Shown: piece by piece, positions 9,429-17,197 of the stretch | Numbering within the stretch: the first letter of the stretch is position 1 | Layout: the number at the start of each line of letters is the position of its first letter | Source of the DNA: Thiohalocapsa sp. | GTDB lineage: Bacteria; Pseudomonadota; Gammaproteobacteria; Chromatiales; Chromatiaceae | Length of the DNA stretch: 64,000 nucleotides | Assembly (NCBI GenBank): GCA_028277725.1 | Contig: JANQFX010000112.1 | Coordinates: 37,913 to 101,912 of the forward strand | Reading direction: 5' to 3' | Program-made: the position numbers and the translations under genes | Notes under the pieces: generated by a model | Told to the model about the DNA's origin: nothing | The model's database searches: none | The model's input: the letters and a program-made list of their open reading frames with translations, nothing else

Positions 9429-9638
9429 ATGTTTGAGTGGATTTTCCTGCCGGAGGCGTGGCTGGCGCTGGTGACCCTCACCGCGCTGGAGATCGTCCTC
9501 GGCATCGACATGCACATCCCCAAGGGCTACATCTACTTCGCCATGGGCTTCTCGGTGGCGGTGGAAATGCTCAACATCCGCATGCGCAAGCGGCGGACGG
9601 CACCGGTGCAACTGCACCGGCAGGGGCCGGTGGACTGA
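9429..9638 (+). pseudogene. TerC-family membrane protein with its middle deleted
   Basis: 69 residues. Residues 1-27 (MFEWIFLPEAWLAL to EIVLGID) are the characteristic TerC N-terminus with the first membrane helix and the conserved Glu/Asp site. From residue 28 the text jumps to HIPKGYIYFAMGFSV and VEMLNIRMRKR, which is the characteristic C-terminal helix and tail of the family. Normal members are about 230-250 residues, so about 170 residues and several helices are missing. The junction lies at about 9509-9512 and keeps the reading frame. It is almost certainly not a working metal/manganese exporter. A sequencing or assembly deletion cannot be excluded. Confidence 0.8.
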
Positions 9639-9730
9639 GCTCCGCGGATGATTCTGGCGGCAAGGGGACCGCTCGCCTGATCAGGCAGCATTCGGCCGAC
9701 GCGGCGCAGGCGCAGCGCAGCGCGTCGGCG

Positions 9731-10273
9731 GTGCTGATCATCCTCGGTGCGCCCGTCGGTACCGACGGACGGCCGCGGGCCGCGCTCCAGGGGCGCATCG
9801 ACTGTGCTGTCAATCTACTGAAACAGGATCCGAACCTCAAAGCGTTGGCCACCGGCGGCGTCCCGCCGGGTGCTGGATGCCCGCAGCCCGAGGCGGAGGT
9901 GATCGCCGAGGCGTTGCGCGATGCCGGTATCGAGGCCGAGCGTATTCTGCTGGAGCCCTGCGCCCGCAACACTTGGGAGAACGCGGATCGGGCGCTGCGG
10001 CTGCTCCGGGGTGAGCGTTCCGACGGCCCGTTCCGTCTGATCGAACAGCCCTCGGTGCACCTGGTCACGGATCCCTGGCATGTGCCGCGCGCGCTCCTGG
10101 CCTTCCGCGCCCATGGCGCGCGTCCTCGTTCGGTGAGCTGCCGAGTGGCGCGGTGGCCGGGTCTGCTTCGCATGACGCGGGCCCTGTCGCACGAGCTCGT
10201 CGGCTACGCCGCCTACCTGGCGCGCTGGTTCTGGCTGTGGGCCCGCAGCCATAATCCTAGATCGAACAGTTGA
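9731..10273 (+). CDS. YdcF/ElyC-like DUF218 domain protein
   Basis: About 180 residues. DUF218 features are VLIILGAPVGTDGRPRAALQGR near the start, LATGG, PEAEVIAEALRDAGI, the acidic/basic site ERILLEPCARNTWENA, and VHLVTDPWHVPRALLAF. Family members include YdcF, SanA and ElyC, which are linked to envelope biogenesis. The start is uncertain: the frame is open upstream into the truncated terC, and GTG 9731 is the first sensible initiator. The last residues (PRSNS) and the stop codon come from the mobile repeat inserted at 10256-10492, so the native C-terminus has been replaced. Confidence 0.7.
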   Translation: MLIILGAPVGTDGRPRAALQGRIDCAVNLLKQDPNLKALATGGVPPGAGCPQPEAEVIAEALRDAGIEAERILLEPCARNTWENADRALRLLRGERSDGPFRLIEQPSVHLVTDPWHVPRALLAFRAHGARPRSVSCRVARWPGLLRMTRALSHELVGYAAYLARWFWLWARSHNPRSNS

Positions 10274-10492
10274 CCGTTTAGGGCCATCCGTAAATGTTCC
10301 TGCCGCCTGGAATGTGGACGTCCTTAGCGAGTCACCCGCGAGGTGAAGGCGGCGACGGCCGCCAGGTGACGCCCCGCGCGCCGCTGAGCCGCGTTACAAC
10401 GCGTTGGAACGGAATGACTATTCCGCCTTGTTGTGCCTTGCTCAGCACCCTGCGGGACGCACCCTGACGACCGTCCAGCGAATCCATCTAGG
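10256..10492 (+). mobile_element. 237-bp MITE-like repeat, copy A
   Basis: The ends are CCTAGA and TCTAGG, with imperfect inverted repeats of about 20 bp (AACAGTTGACCG on the left, CGGTCCAGC-like on the right). The insertion is flanked by a perfect 5-bp direct repeat, ATAAT, at 10251-10255 and 10493-10497. It has the same length as copies B and C and shares the right half with them (GTTACAAC, GGAAT/ATTCC hairpin, TTGTGCC, CCTGACGACCGTCC); the left-centre is more diverged. It has no coding capacity. It supplies the stop codon of the YdcF-like gene and sits about 100 bp upstream of lptF. Confidence 0.88.
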
Positions 10493-10593
10493 ATAATCGG
10501 AGCCGGAACCGCTTGGGGGCAGGGCCGGTCCGAGGGCCCCGTTGTCCGCGCCCGCCAGAAGACTGTCCGATCCCATTGCAGGAATCCCCGCCC

Positions 10594-11691
10594 ATGTGGA
10601 GCACCGTCGATCGCTACGTCTTATCCGAGATCGTCAAGGTCTTTGCCGCCATCATGGCGACGCTGCTGCTGGTGGTCGCGAGCATGTTGTTCCTGCGCAC
10701 CCTCGAACAGGTCGACCTCGGGGCGCTGCAGGCCGATGCACTGGTGCAATTTCTGTGGCTGCAGTTGTTGCGTGACACCTCGACCCTGATCGCGCCGGCG
10801 GTGTTCCTCTCGGTGTTGATGGCACTCGGGCGGTTGGCGCGCGACAGCGAACTGATTGCCCTGACGGCGGGCGGTATCGGGCCGTTCAGGCTATTCCGCT
10901 CGGTGCTGTTGTTTGCACTGCCCATGGTCCTGGTGGCGGGTTGGTTCTCCCTTGTGCTGCAGCCGATGGCGTCGGCAGAGATCGAGTTGATCGAGTCGCG
11001 GCAAGACGACCAGGCAACGCGCATCAGCGGACTTCAAGCGGGGCGCTTCTACGACCAGGATGCGGGGCTGGTGACCTTCTACGCGACGTCCATCGATCAG
11101 GGCGGGCGTTTCGAGAACGTCTTCGTACAGGATCGTCGCAGCAACCCGCCCTTACTCGTGATAGCGGCGCACGGCTACTACCTGGACAGTTCCGACGGGG
11201 GTGACCAGGCGGTGGTCTTGGAGCGCGGCGCCAGATTCGACGGTGTCGCAGGTCGGCTGGATTATCAGATCACGGACTTCGAACGGCTCACCTACTATGT
11301 CGGCACCGACGCGGCGGCGGACAGCCGCAGGCGGCGGGCTGCAACACCGACGACGCAACTTCTTCGCTCGGACGACCTTCGCGACAAGGCGGAGTTGGGC
11401 CATCGGCTGGCGATGATTATGGGTGTGATCACGCTGAGCCTGCTCGCCATTCCGCTGACGCAGCTTTCGCCACGCCGGCGGAGTACCGGGCGGCTCTTCC
11501 TTGCGTTCCTGGCCTATTTCGCGTTCTTCAACGGCATGCGCCTAGCGGAGGAGTGGATGATCCTCGGCGTTACTCCGGCTTGGCTGGGGGTCGTCTGGTA
11601 TCAGGCCGTCATCCTCGGAGTCGTCTATTTGGCCCTGGTCCCCGGCAGCTACGGCGCCCGGCGGTTGATCGCGCGCCTTCGACGGCGGTGA
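10594..11691 (+). CDS. lptF: LPS export ABC transporter permease LptF
   Basis: 365 residues from the ATG at 10594 (MWSTVDRYVLSEI). It is one of the two membrane permeases of the LptB2FG complex that extracts lipopolysaccharide from the inner membrane. Three N-terminal membrane helices are followed by a periplasmic beta-jellyroll (about residues 140-260: ISGLQAGRFYDQDAGLVTFYATS), and three C-terminal helices with the conserved IPLTQLSPRRRSTGR coupling segment. LptF is normally followed by lptG; here the next gene is convergent and unrelated. Copy A of the mobile repeat lies just upstream and may have separated the gene from its original promoter. Confidence 0.92.
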   Translation: MWSTVDRYVLSEIVKVFAAIMATLLLVVASMLFLRTLEQVDLGALQADALVQFLWLQLLRDTSTLIAPAVFLSVLMALGRLARDSELIALTAGGIGPFRLFRSVLLFALPMVLVAGWFSLVLQPMASAEIELIESRQDDQATRISGLQAGRFYDQDAGLVTFYATSIDQGGRFENVFVQDRRSNPPLLVIAAHGYYLDSSDGGDQAVVLERGARFDGVAGRLDYQITDFERLTYYVGTDAAADSRRRRAATPTTQLLRSDDLRDKAELGHRLAMIMGVITLSLLAIPLTQLSPRRRSTGRLFLAFLAYFAFFNGMRLAEEWMILGVTPAWLGVVWYQAVILGVVYLALVPGSYGARRLIARLRRR

Positions 11692-11712
11692 CCAGGCTGA
11701 GGTCTGCAGGGG

Positions 11713-12006
11713 CTAGAGGCCGGGGCGAGCTTGTCGCTGCACATCCACATGCAGCAGTCGGGGTTGTTGCGGGGCCTCACTCACGGCATCCACCTCGGCC
11801 ATGGCCGAGCGCAGTGCCGTGGCCACGCTCAGCGCCTGGACCACATCGGAAGCGCTGGCGCCGCGGCAAGCGGTGAATTCCTCCACAACGCCGAGCACGC
11901 GACTGAGCAGGGTCGCGACGTCGTCGGCGTTGTCCGTTGCGGGGTGTAGCGGCAGTTCGATGTCCATATCCGACGGCAGGACTGAGGCGTTCATGGCGAT
12001 GGTCAT
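11713..12006 (-). CDS. Small hypothetical protein
   Basis: 97 residues (MTIAMNASVLPSDMDIEL to QRQARPGL), acidic and helix-rich, with no recognised domain. It is accepted as real because a GAGGA ribosome binding site lies about 9 bp upstream of the ATG and because a good sigma70-like promoter (12208-12236, minus strand) points at it. It is divergent from the MerR-type regulator, which may control it. Convergent with lptF. Function unknown. Confidence 0.6.
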   Translation of the reverse strand: MTIAMNASVLPSDMDIELPLHPATDNADDVATLLSRVLGVVEEFTACRGASASDVVQALSVATALRSAMAEVDAVSEAPQQPRLLHVDVQRQARPGL

Positions 12007-12207
12007 CTGACTAAATCCTCGTTACGAAGGGGCCTGGTTGATCGCCGGCGTCCGGCGACTGTGTCGAAACATCTGGTCAAAACTTGGACGCCGCTCCATC
12101 GGCTCCACTTGGTGATTGGACGAGGGGCGACGATGTGCCGTCCGAGCGTCCCCTTCCGCCTGAGGCTAAGTCCTTTCATTTCCTGTTCAAGTGGCGAACA
12201 AGACTGG

Positions 12208-12236
12208 ACACTAGCCGCTGATCTCCGCATTGTCAA
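12208..12236 (-). promoter_or_regulatory. Sigma70-like promoter facing the small gene
   Basis: On the minus strand there is a perfect -35 hexamer TTGACA at 12236-12231, a 17-bp spacer, and TAGTGT as the -10 at 12213-12208. It lies between the divergent small gene and the MerR-type regulator and starts about 10 bp from the regulator's ATG, so the regulator bound here could control both directions. The leader to the small gene would be about 190 nt. Confidence 0.5.
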
Positions 12237-12248
12237 TGTTTTGAAAGC

Positions 12249-13265
12249 ATGAAAGACAGACATTCCTTGGACACGGACCGCTCCGACGGGACCGAAACCG
12301 CTCCCCAGCGCAGCGATCAGACCTACCGCATCGGCGCGGTCGCCCGGCTCACCGGCATTCCGCCCGATACGCTGCGCGTCTGGGAGCGTCGCTATGCCGT
12401 GGTGGCGCCGGTGCGCACCGACGCGGGAACACGGTTGTATCGGGCGGAGGACGTGAGCCGGCTGTCGCTGATAAAGCGCCTGGTGGACAACGGGGATGCC
12501 ATCAGCCACGTCGCGGGCCTATCGCTGGAACACCTGCACAAGCGCGCCACGGGTCTAGATGCACCGGCACCGGTGGCCAGGAACGAGCGGCCCTGTCGTG
12601 TGGCCGTGTTCGGACCCGCGCTGCCGACGCTGTTGGAGGTCCGCACGGACGGCAGCAACGAGTCGGTGCAGTTCGTGGGGCTGTTCAAGGACGAAGGCCG
12701 GTTCAGGGCCGAGATCTCCGAGCTGCAGCCGGACCTGCTGGTGTTGGAGTTCCCGACCATCCACGACGATCACCTGCGCCACATCGCGGACCTGGCCGCC
12801 CACGCAGGGGCGCCTCGCACTCTTGTGATCTACAACTTCGCCAGCCGTGCCTTGGTCGCGAGGATGGAGGCGCAGCACCTTCTGCCTCGGCGTGCGCCGG
12901 TCGACGTGGCGGAGCTCGAGCGCTGGTGCGCTGCGCTTTTTGGCGCGCAGCAGTCCATGCCCAGCGTCTCGGAGGTGCTGGGCGACATCGACATCAGCCA
13001 AGCGCCGCCGCCGAGGCGCTTCGACACTGCAGCGCTGACGCGGATCGCCGCCGCGTCACCCGCCGTGAAGTGCGAATGCCCGCATCACCTGGTGCAGCTC
13101 GTCACCAGCCTGGTCGCGTTCGAGACCTATTCGCGCGAATGCGAAAGCCGCAATGCCGACGATGCCGCGTTGCATGCCTTCCTCAACGCGGCGACGGCCC
13201 GGGCTCGTGCCACGCTCGAGGCCGCCCTCGCCCGGGTCGTGGAGGCCGAGGGTATCGAGGTCTGA
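12249..13265 (+). CDS. MerR-family regulator with LitR/CarH-like architecture
   Basis: 338 residues. An N-terminal MerR winged helix-turn-helix occupies about residues 25-95 (YRIGAVARLTGIPPDTLRVWERRYAVVAP). It is followed by a Rossmann-like region (PCRVAVFGPALPTLLEV, PDLLVLEFPTIH, APRTLVIYNF) arranged like the cobalamin-binding half of LitR/CarH photoreceptor repressors. The canonical B12 signature DxHxxG is not seen, so B12 or light sensing is doubtful. A C-terminal helical domain follows. It is divergent from the small gene at 11713-12006. Start ATG 12249; the ribosome binding site is weak. Confidence 0.75.
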   Translation: MKDRHSLDTDRSDGTETAPQRSDQTYRIGAVARLTGIPPDTLRVWERRYAVVAPVRTDAGTRLYRAEDVSRLSLIKRLVDNGDAISHVAGLSLEHLHKRATGLDAPAPVARNERPCRVAVFGPALPTLLEVRTDGSNESVQFVGLFKDEGRFRAEISELQPDLLVLEFPTIHDDHLRHIADLAAHAGAPRTLVIYNFASRALVARMEAQHLLPRRAPVDVAELERWCAALFGAQQSMPSVSEVLGDIDISQAPPPRRFDTAALTRIAAASPAVKCECPHHLVQLVTSLVAFETYSRECESRNADDAALHAFLNAATARARATLEAALARVVEAEGIEV

Positions 13266-13425
13266 CCACCGGCCCGGCGTGTGCCCGTCCGGAACGCCGT
13301 CGCGACCGGCCATTGCTCGGCCTTGCGCCTCGCCGGCCACGCCAGAAGACGCGGCCTTGCGACCGTCCGACTATGCCTTCTAGGTTAAACTCTTCGATTG
13401 CCCATTCGACCCCGATTCAGCTGCA

Positions 13426-15033
13426 ATGATATCTCTGCTCGACTACGGCGCCGGCAACGTGCGCAGCCTCAGAAACGCACTCGCCCGCATCGGCGCGGAG
13501 GTCCGGGAGGTCCGTGGGCCGGAGGACATCCTGGAGGCGGAGCGGCTAGTGTTTCCGGGCGTGGGGGCCTTTGGCTCGGCCATGGCACGCTTGGAGCAGC
13601 TTGGCTTCGTCGAGCCATTGCGCGAGTACCTGCAGGCGGACAGGCCGTTCCTGGGCATCTGCATCGGCCTGCAGTGCCTGTTCGAGGGCAGTACGGAGTC
13701 CCCCGGTCAGCCAGGCCTCGGCATCATGCCGGGCATGGTGGAGCGGTTTCCCGAGTCGAGCGGTCTGGCCGTGCCGCACATGGGCTGGAACGGCATTCGA
13801 CTCCGGCACGGCGGGGCCTTGCTGTCGGGCCTGGAGGATCGGCGCTTCTACTTCGTCCACTCTTATAGAGCAACGCTAGAGGCTACCGGCGATTGGCTGC
13901 TGGCAGAGTCCGACTATGGCGCGCCCTTCGCTGCAGCGGTTCAGCGTGGCCAGGTTCTGGCCGTCCAGTTCCACCCCGAGAAGAGCGGCGAGCCGGGCAT
14001 CGAGTTGTTGCGTCGGTTCCTGGCGGGACGCGTGCAGTTATCGCCCGGATCGCGGCGCCCCCCCGCGCAGGCGCCGACCCAACTCGCCAAGCGCGTCATC
14101 GCCTGTCTCGACGTGCGTAGCAACGACGCCGGCGACCTGGTGGTCACCAAGGGCGACCAGTACGACGTGCGCGAGGCCGGCGAGGTGCGCAACCTCGGCA
14201 AGCCGGTGGAGCTGGCCGCCCGCTACTATGAGGAGGGCGCCGATGAGATCACCTTCCTCAACATCACCGCCTTTCGGGACTTCCCGCTGCGCGACCAGCC
14301 CATGCTGGAAGTGCTGCGGCGCGCCTCCGAGCAGGTGTTCGTGCCCCTGACCATCGGCGGCGGCATCCGCGCCTTCACGGATGCCGACGGTAGGGCCTAC
14401 AGCGCGCTGGACGTAGCCGATGAGTACTTCCGCTCGGGCGCCGACAAGATCTCCATCGGCTCGGACGCCGTCGACACCGTCGAGCAGGTGCGTGCGCACG
14501 GGGCCGATGGCAGCAGCGCCATCGAACAGATCGCCGAGCGTTACGGCAACCAGGCGGTGGTGATTTCCATCGATCCGCGCCGGATCTACGTGGACTCCCC
14601 GGATGCCACGCCGCGGCACGTGGTCGAGACGAAAATCTCGGGACCGAACGGTGAGCGTTGGGTCTGGTTCCAGTGCACCGTGCGCGGCGGGCGTGAGGGG
14701 CGAGACGTCGACGCCGTGGAGCTCGCTCGGACATGCGAGGCATTGGGCGCAGGCGAGATCCTGCTCAACAGCATCGATCGCGACGGCACCGGGAGCGGTT
14801 TCGACCTGGAGCTGATTGCCGCCGTGCGCGGCGCTGTCGGTATCCCGGTGATAGCCTCCAGCGGTGCCGGCAGCCCCGAGCACTTCATCGAGGTCTTCGA
14901 GCGCACCGGGGCCGAGGCCGCGCTCGCGGCCGGGATCTTCCACCGTCGCGAGGTGCCCATCGACGAGGTGAAGGCGGCGCTGGATGCAGCGGCCGTCCCC
15001 GTTCGGCGGGATGGATCGGCCTCGGGTTCCTGA
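13426..15033 (+). CDS. hisHF: Bifunctional imidazole glycerol phosphate synthase HisH-HisF (HIS7 type)
   Basis: 535 residues combining both subunits of the fifth step of histidine synthesis. Residues 1-200 are the glutaminase: the nucleophile Cys79 (GICIGLQC) and the His182/Glu184 pair (QFHPEKSG). A linker of about 20 residues leads to the cyclase barrel from about 219: IACLDVR with catalytic Asp228, LTIGGGI, and the SIDRDGTGSG segment with the second aspartate. The cyclase carries the long insertions of fungal/plant HIS7 (NDAGDLVVTKGDQYDVRE, FQCTVRGGREGRDVDAVEL), so this is a genuine HIS7-type fusion and not two bacterial subunits joined by a frameshift. No other his genes are adjacent. Confidence 0.93.
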   Translation: MISLLDYGAGNVRSLRNALARIGAEVREVRGPEDILEAERLVFPGVGAFGSAMARLEQLGFVEPLREYLQADRPFLGICIGLQCLFEGSTESPGQPGLGIMPGMVERFPESSGLAVPHMGWNGIRLRHGGALLSGLEDRRFYFVHSYRATLEATGDWLLAESDYGAPFAAAVQRGQVLAVQFHPEKSGEPGIELLRRFLAGRVQLSPGSRRPPAQAPTQLAKRVIACLDVRSNDAGDLVVTKGDQYDVREAGEVRNLGKPVELAARYYEEGADEITFLNITAFRDFPLRDQPMLEVLRRASEQVFVPLTIGGGIRAFTDADGRAYSALDVADEYFRSGADKISIGSDAVDTVEQVRAHGADGSSAIEQIAERYGNQAVVISIDPRRIYVDSPDATPRHVVETKISGPNGERWVWFQCTVRGGREGRDVDAVELARTCEALGAGEILLNSIDRDGTGSGFDLELIAAVRGAVGIPVIASSGAGSPEHFIEVFERTGAEAALAAGIFHRREVPIDEVKAALDAAAVPVRRDGSASGS

Positions 15034-15161
15034 TGAGCCTGCCGTACCGGTAGTGGTGTCATGGAAGGACCCCGATGACGCACCCGCCGACCCAGTTTCG
15101 CTGGCGCCTGTCCTGGCCACAGCCCGGGCGGGGCCATCGTTTGGTGTCTGGAGCTGGATCG

Positions 15162-16034
15162 ATGTCGCAGCCGGCGCCCGCGTTGAGCTTGGTCCTGCTG
15201 ATCTCGCTCCTCCTGCTGGGGGGCTGTGCAGGCACACCCTTAGGCGGTGGCGCCAACAAGCCGGCCCCGCTGCCGCCGGGCATGAGCCGAGACGATCTGC
15301 TCACTACCATCGCCGCCTGCCACCTCCGCCGGGTGGCGCAGACCGAGGACCGCGGCTCCACCGATCGGGTCGTCATTGCCGCGGTCGAGGGTTACCACTT
15401 CAGCGTCAGGAAGATGGTCCAGCGCGCCAACGAGCTCACCGCGGCGGCGGTGGACCCGACCAACCGGGCGAGTATGCGCGGCATCGCCGTGGACGCCTGC
15501 GAGCGGTTGGCCGTGCTCACCGGCACCACGCCCGGATTGGTTCGGTTCGACGACTCGGGCGGTCTGGAAAGCACCTGGCTGGTGGTCGACGGCGAGATCC
15601 ACGAGGGTTTTGCCGACGAGGTCATCGGCAAGCTGCGCGCCGAGAAGGCGGTTGGTCTTGTCATTTCCAGCCCCGGTGGGTCGTTGTTCGAGGCGCGTCG
15701 GCTCGGCCGCTACTTGCGCCGAAACGGCCTGCGGGTCGGTGTCAAGGGGCTCTGCACATCCGCCTGCGTGGACGTGCTCGCCGGTGGCATCGAGCGCTAC
15801 GTGACGCCGCGCGCCAAGCTCGGCATCCACCAAAGCAGGGTGCCGCAGCATCTCAGTAGCCACGAGGGTGGCCAGCTCTCGGTCGCGGCTGCTGCACTTT
15901 ACCTGCGCGAAATGGGGGTGGATGAGGTCGTGGCGCTCGCCGCGGCGTCCGTGCCCAACGACAGCATGTACTGGATCACTGTCGCCGAGGCCCTGGAGAC
16001 CGGGCTTGCGACGCAGCTTGTGGAGTCGCTCTGA
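15162..16034 (+). CDS. Lipoprotein with ClpP/SppA-like serine protease fold
   Basis: 290 residues from the ATG at 15162, which has GGAG 8 bp upstream. A lipoprotein signal peptide ends at the lipobox LLGGC (about residue 20). The C-terminal half resembles crotonase/ClpP-type periplasmic proteins (COG3904-like): GLVISSPGGSLFEARRLGRYLRRNGLRV, then GLCTSACVDVLAGG with a candidate nucleophilic Ser, then LGIHQSR with a candidate His. Such proteins are predicted envelope proteases, but activity is rarely tested. It runs in the same direction as hisHF with a 128-bp gap. Confidence 0.75.
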   Translation: MSQPAPALSLVLLISLLLLGGCAGTPLGGGANKPAPLPPGMSRDDLLTTIAACHLRRVAQTEDRGSTDRVVIAAVEGYHFSVRKMVQRANELTAAAVDPTNRASMRGIAVDACERLAVLTGTTPGLVRFDDSGGLESTWLVVDGEIHEGFADEVIGKLRAEKAVGLVISSPGGSLFEARRLGRYLRRNGLRVGVKGLCTSACVDVLAGGIERYVTPRAKLGIHQSRVPQHLSSHEGGQLSVAAAALYLREMGVDEVVALAAASVPNDSMYWITVAEALETGLATQLVESL

Positions 16035-16080
16035 TGGGCGGGGCGGGTGCCCGGCCTCCTCGCTGACGCCGAGTCGAGGG

Positions 16081-16398
16081 TCAATCCAGCGGCGTGACCC
16101 GCAGCTCCAGCCCGGAGACCCCCTTGATGGTGGCATTGCCCGCGGCCGCCAGACTGCGGAGGCTGTCGCTGCGATCCTGCTCGCTGGCGCCGAGTGGAAT
16201 CCAGGTGCGGAGCGGGCCCGTCACCTGGGTCTGCAGGTTGCCGCCGACGAATCCACCTCGCACCGGCCGCGCGCTGCCCTGGGCGATGTCGATGGCGACT
16301 CGATCGCAGGTCACCCTGGGCGTCACCCGGAAGCTGCTGCCGCTGCCGGGCTTGCGTGCGTGGGGGTGCGGCGGCTGCGGTTGTCGGACCTTCGCTGA
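16081..16398 (-). pseudogene. C-terminal remnant of a small secretin-like protein
   Basis: An open stretch of about 105 residues without an upstream ATG. It reads SSFRVTPRVTCDRVAIDI, then VGGNLQTQVTGPLRTWIPLG and ends LELRVTPLD. The pattern of a PRV-x-D-RV strand, a glycine-rich turn and a T-V-x-G-L/P-x-x-W-x-x-LG strand resembles the end of short type II/III secretin-domain (NolW-like) proteins. The N-terminal part with signal peptide is absent; a stop codon closes the frame at 16399-16401. It follows the broken GNAT gene on the same strand. A GTG inside (about 16326) could start an 81-residue product, but this looks like decay. Confidence 0.45.
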
Positions 16399-16411
16399 TC
16401 AGGGTATCGGG

Positions 16412-17163
16412 TCATAGATGGAGCCTGCGGAGTTCGGCGTGGGGGCTGCTTTGGTCCCAGATGGACTCGAACCGTCGTCGCAGTCGTCTTGCCTCGGCCG
16501 CGTCATGGAAGTCCAGGGTCAGGTCCTCGCGTGCCGAGGTGCGGCGCCGCCCGAAACCCCGTGCATCGACGATCAGACAGGGCGCCTCGGAGCCGATCAG
16601 TTCCTCCGGCGGACAACGGAGCTCGATGGCGGAGTGGAGCCGGCGGGCGAGTTCGATGAGTCTGTGGCCACGCTTCACCGGCGCCGCGGCGTCCTCCAGC
16701 AGCACGCGTACGGGTCGCCGTGCGACCTGGTCGAGGGCGAGTGCCCGCAGGGCTTCTAGAACCCCTGCCTGATCGTAGAGGGCGGGTTCCAGATCGGGGG
16801 TCAGGATCAGCACCTCGGTCTGGGCCTGGCTCGCCATTCGCGCGATGGCATGACGCTGAAGGCCTGGGTGCCCGAGCCGAAGCGGGCCGGCGCTGATGCC
16901 GAGTCGTCGGTGGTCGATGTCCGCGCGTCGCGCGAGCGTCGGCTCCGCGAGCTTGCCCCGAGGGCAGGAGCCGTGCCGTGCCGAGGGCCGTGCCGTGCGC
17001 GTCCTCCGCGATCAGGTGCAGTGCGCCCTGGTCCTCGCCGTCCCATTCCAGCGATTCGGGCATCTGCTGTTCGCCCACGAAGACCTCGCGACGCAGGGCG
17101 CTCAGGCTGTCTCCATCCTGTTGCCAGTCGGCGCGGCGGATCTGGACCGGGTGGTTGATGGTC
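16412..17163 (-). pseudogene. GNAT acetyltransferase fused to DUF7931, deleted and frameshifted
   Basis: The frame from ATG 17163 reads MTINHPVQIRRADW, then LRREVFVGEQQMPESLEWDGED and GTALGTARLLPSG, which is a GNAT N-terminal half. The expected acetyl-CoA loop (R/Q-x-x-G-x-G) and the rest of the domain never appear. After about 16953 the sense continues in another frame (RADIDHRRLGISAG, then QTEVLILTPDLEPALYD and KRGHRLIELARRL), which is the DUF7931 part found behind GNAT domains in gammaproteobacteria. So roughly 80-100 codons are missing and the two halves are out of frame. The DUF7931 half alone could be translated from an internal ATG at 16837 (141 residues). Confidence 0.75.
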
Positions 17164-17197
17164 ATGATTCTAGGACGCTGGGCTGCAGGCGCTCGGC

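Noticed and set aside
9437..9730. Extending the YdcF-like protein back into the terC remnant
   Set aside because: The extra residues are the out-of-frame shadow of terC and do not match DUF218 proteins.
13426..15033. hisH and hisF fused artificially by a sequencing error
   Set aside because: The cyclase half carries HIS7-specific insertions and the linker has the fungal position, so the fusion is natural.
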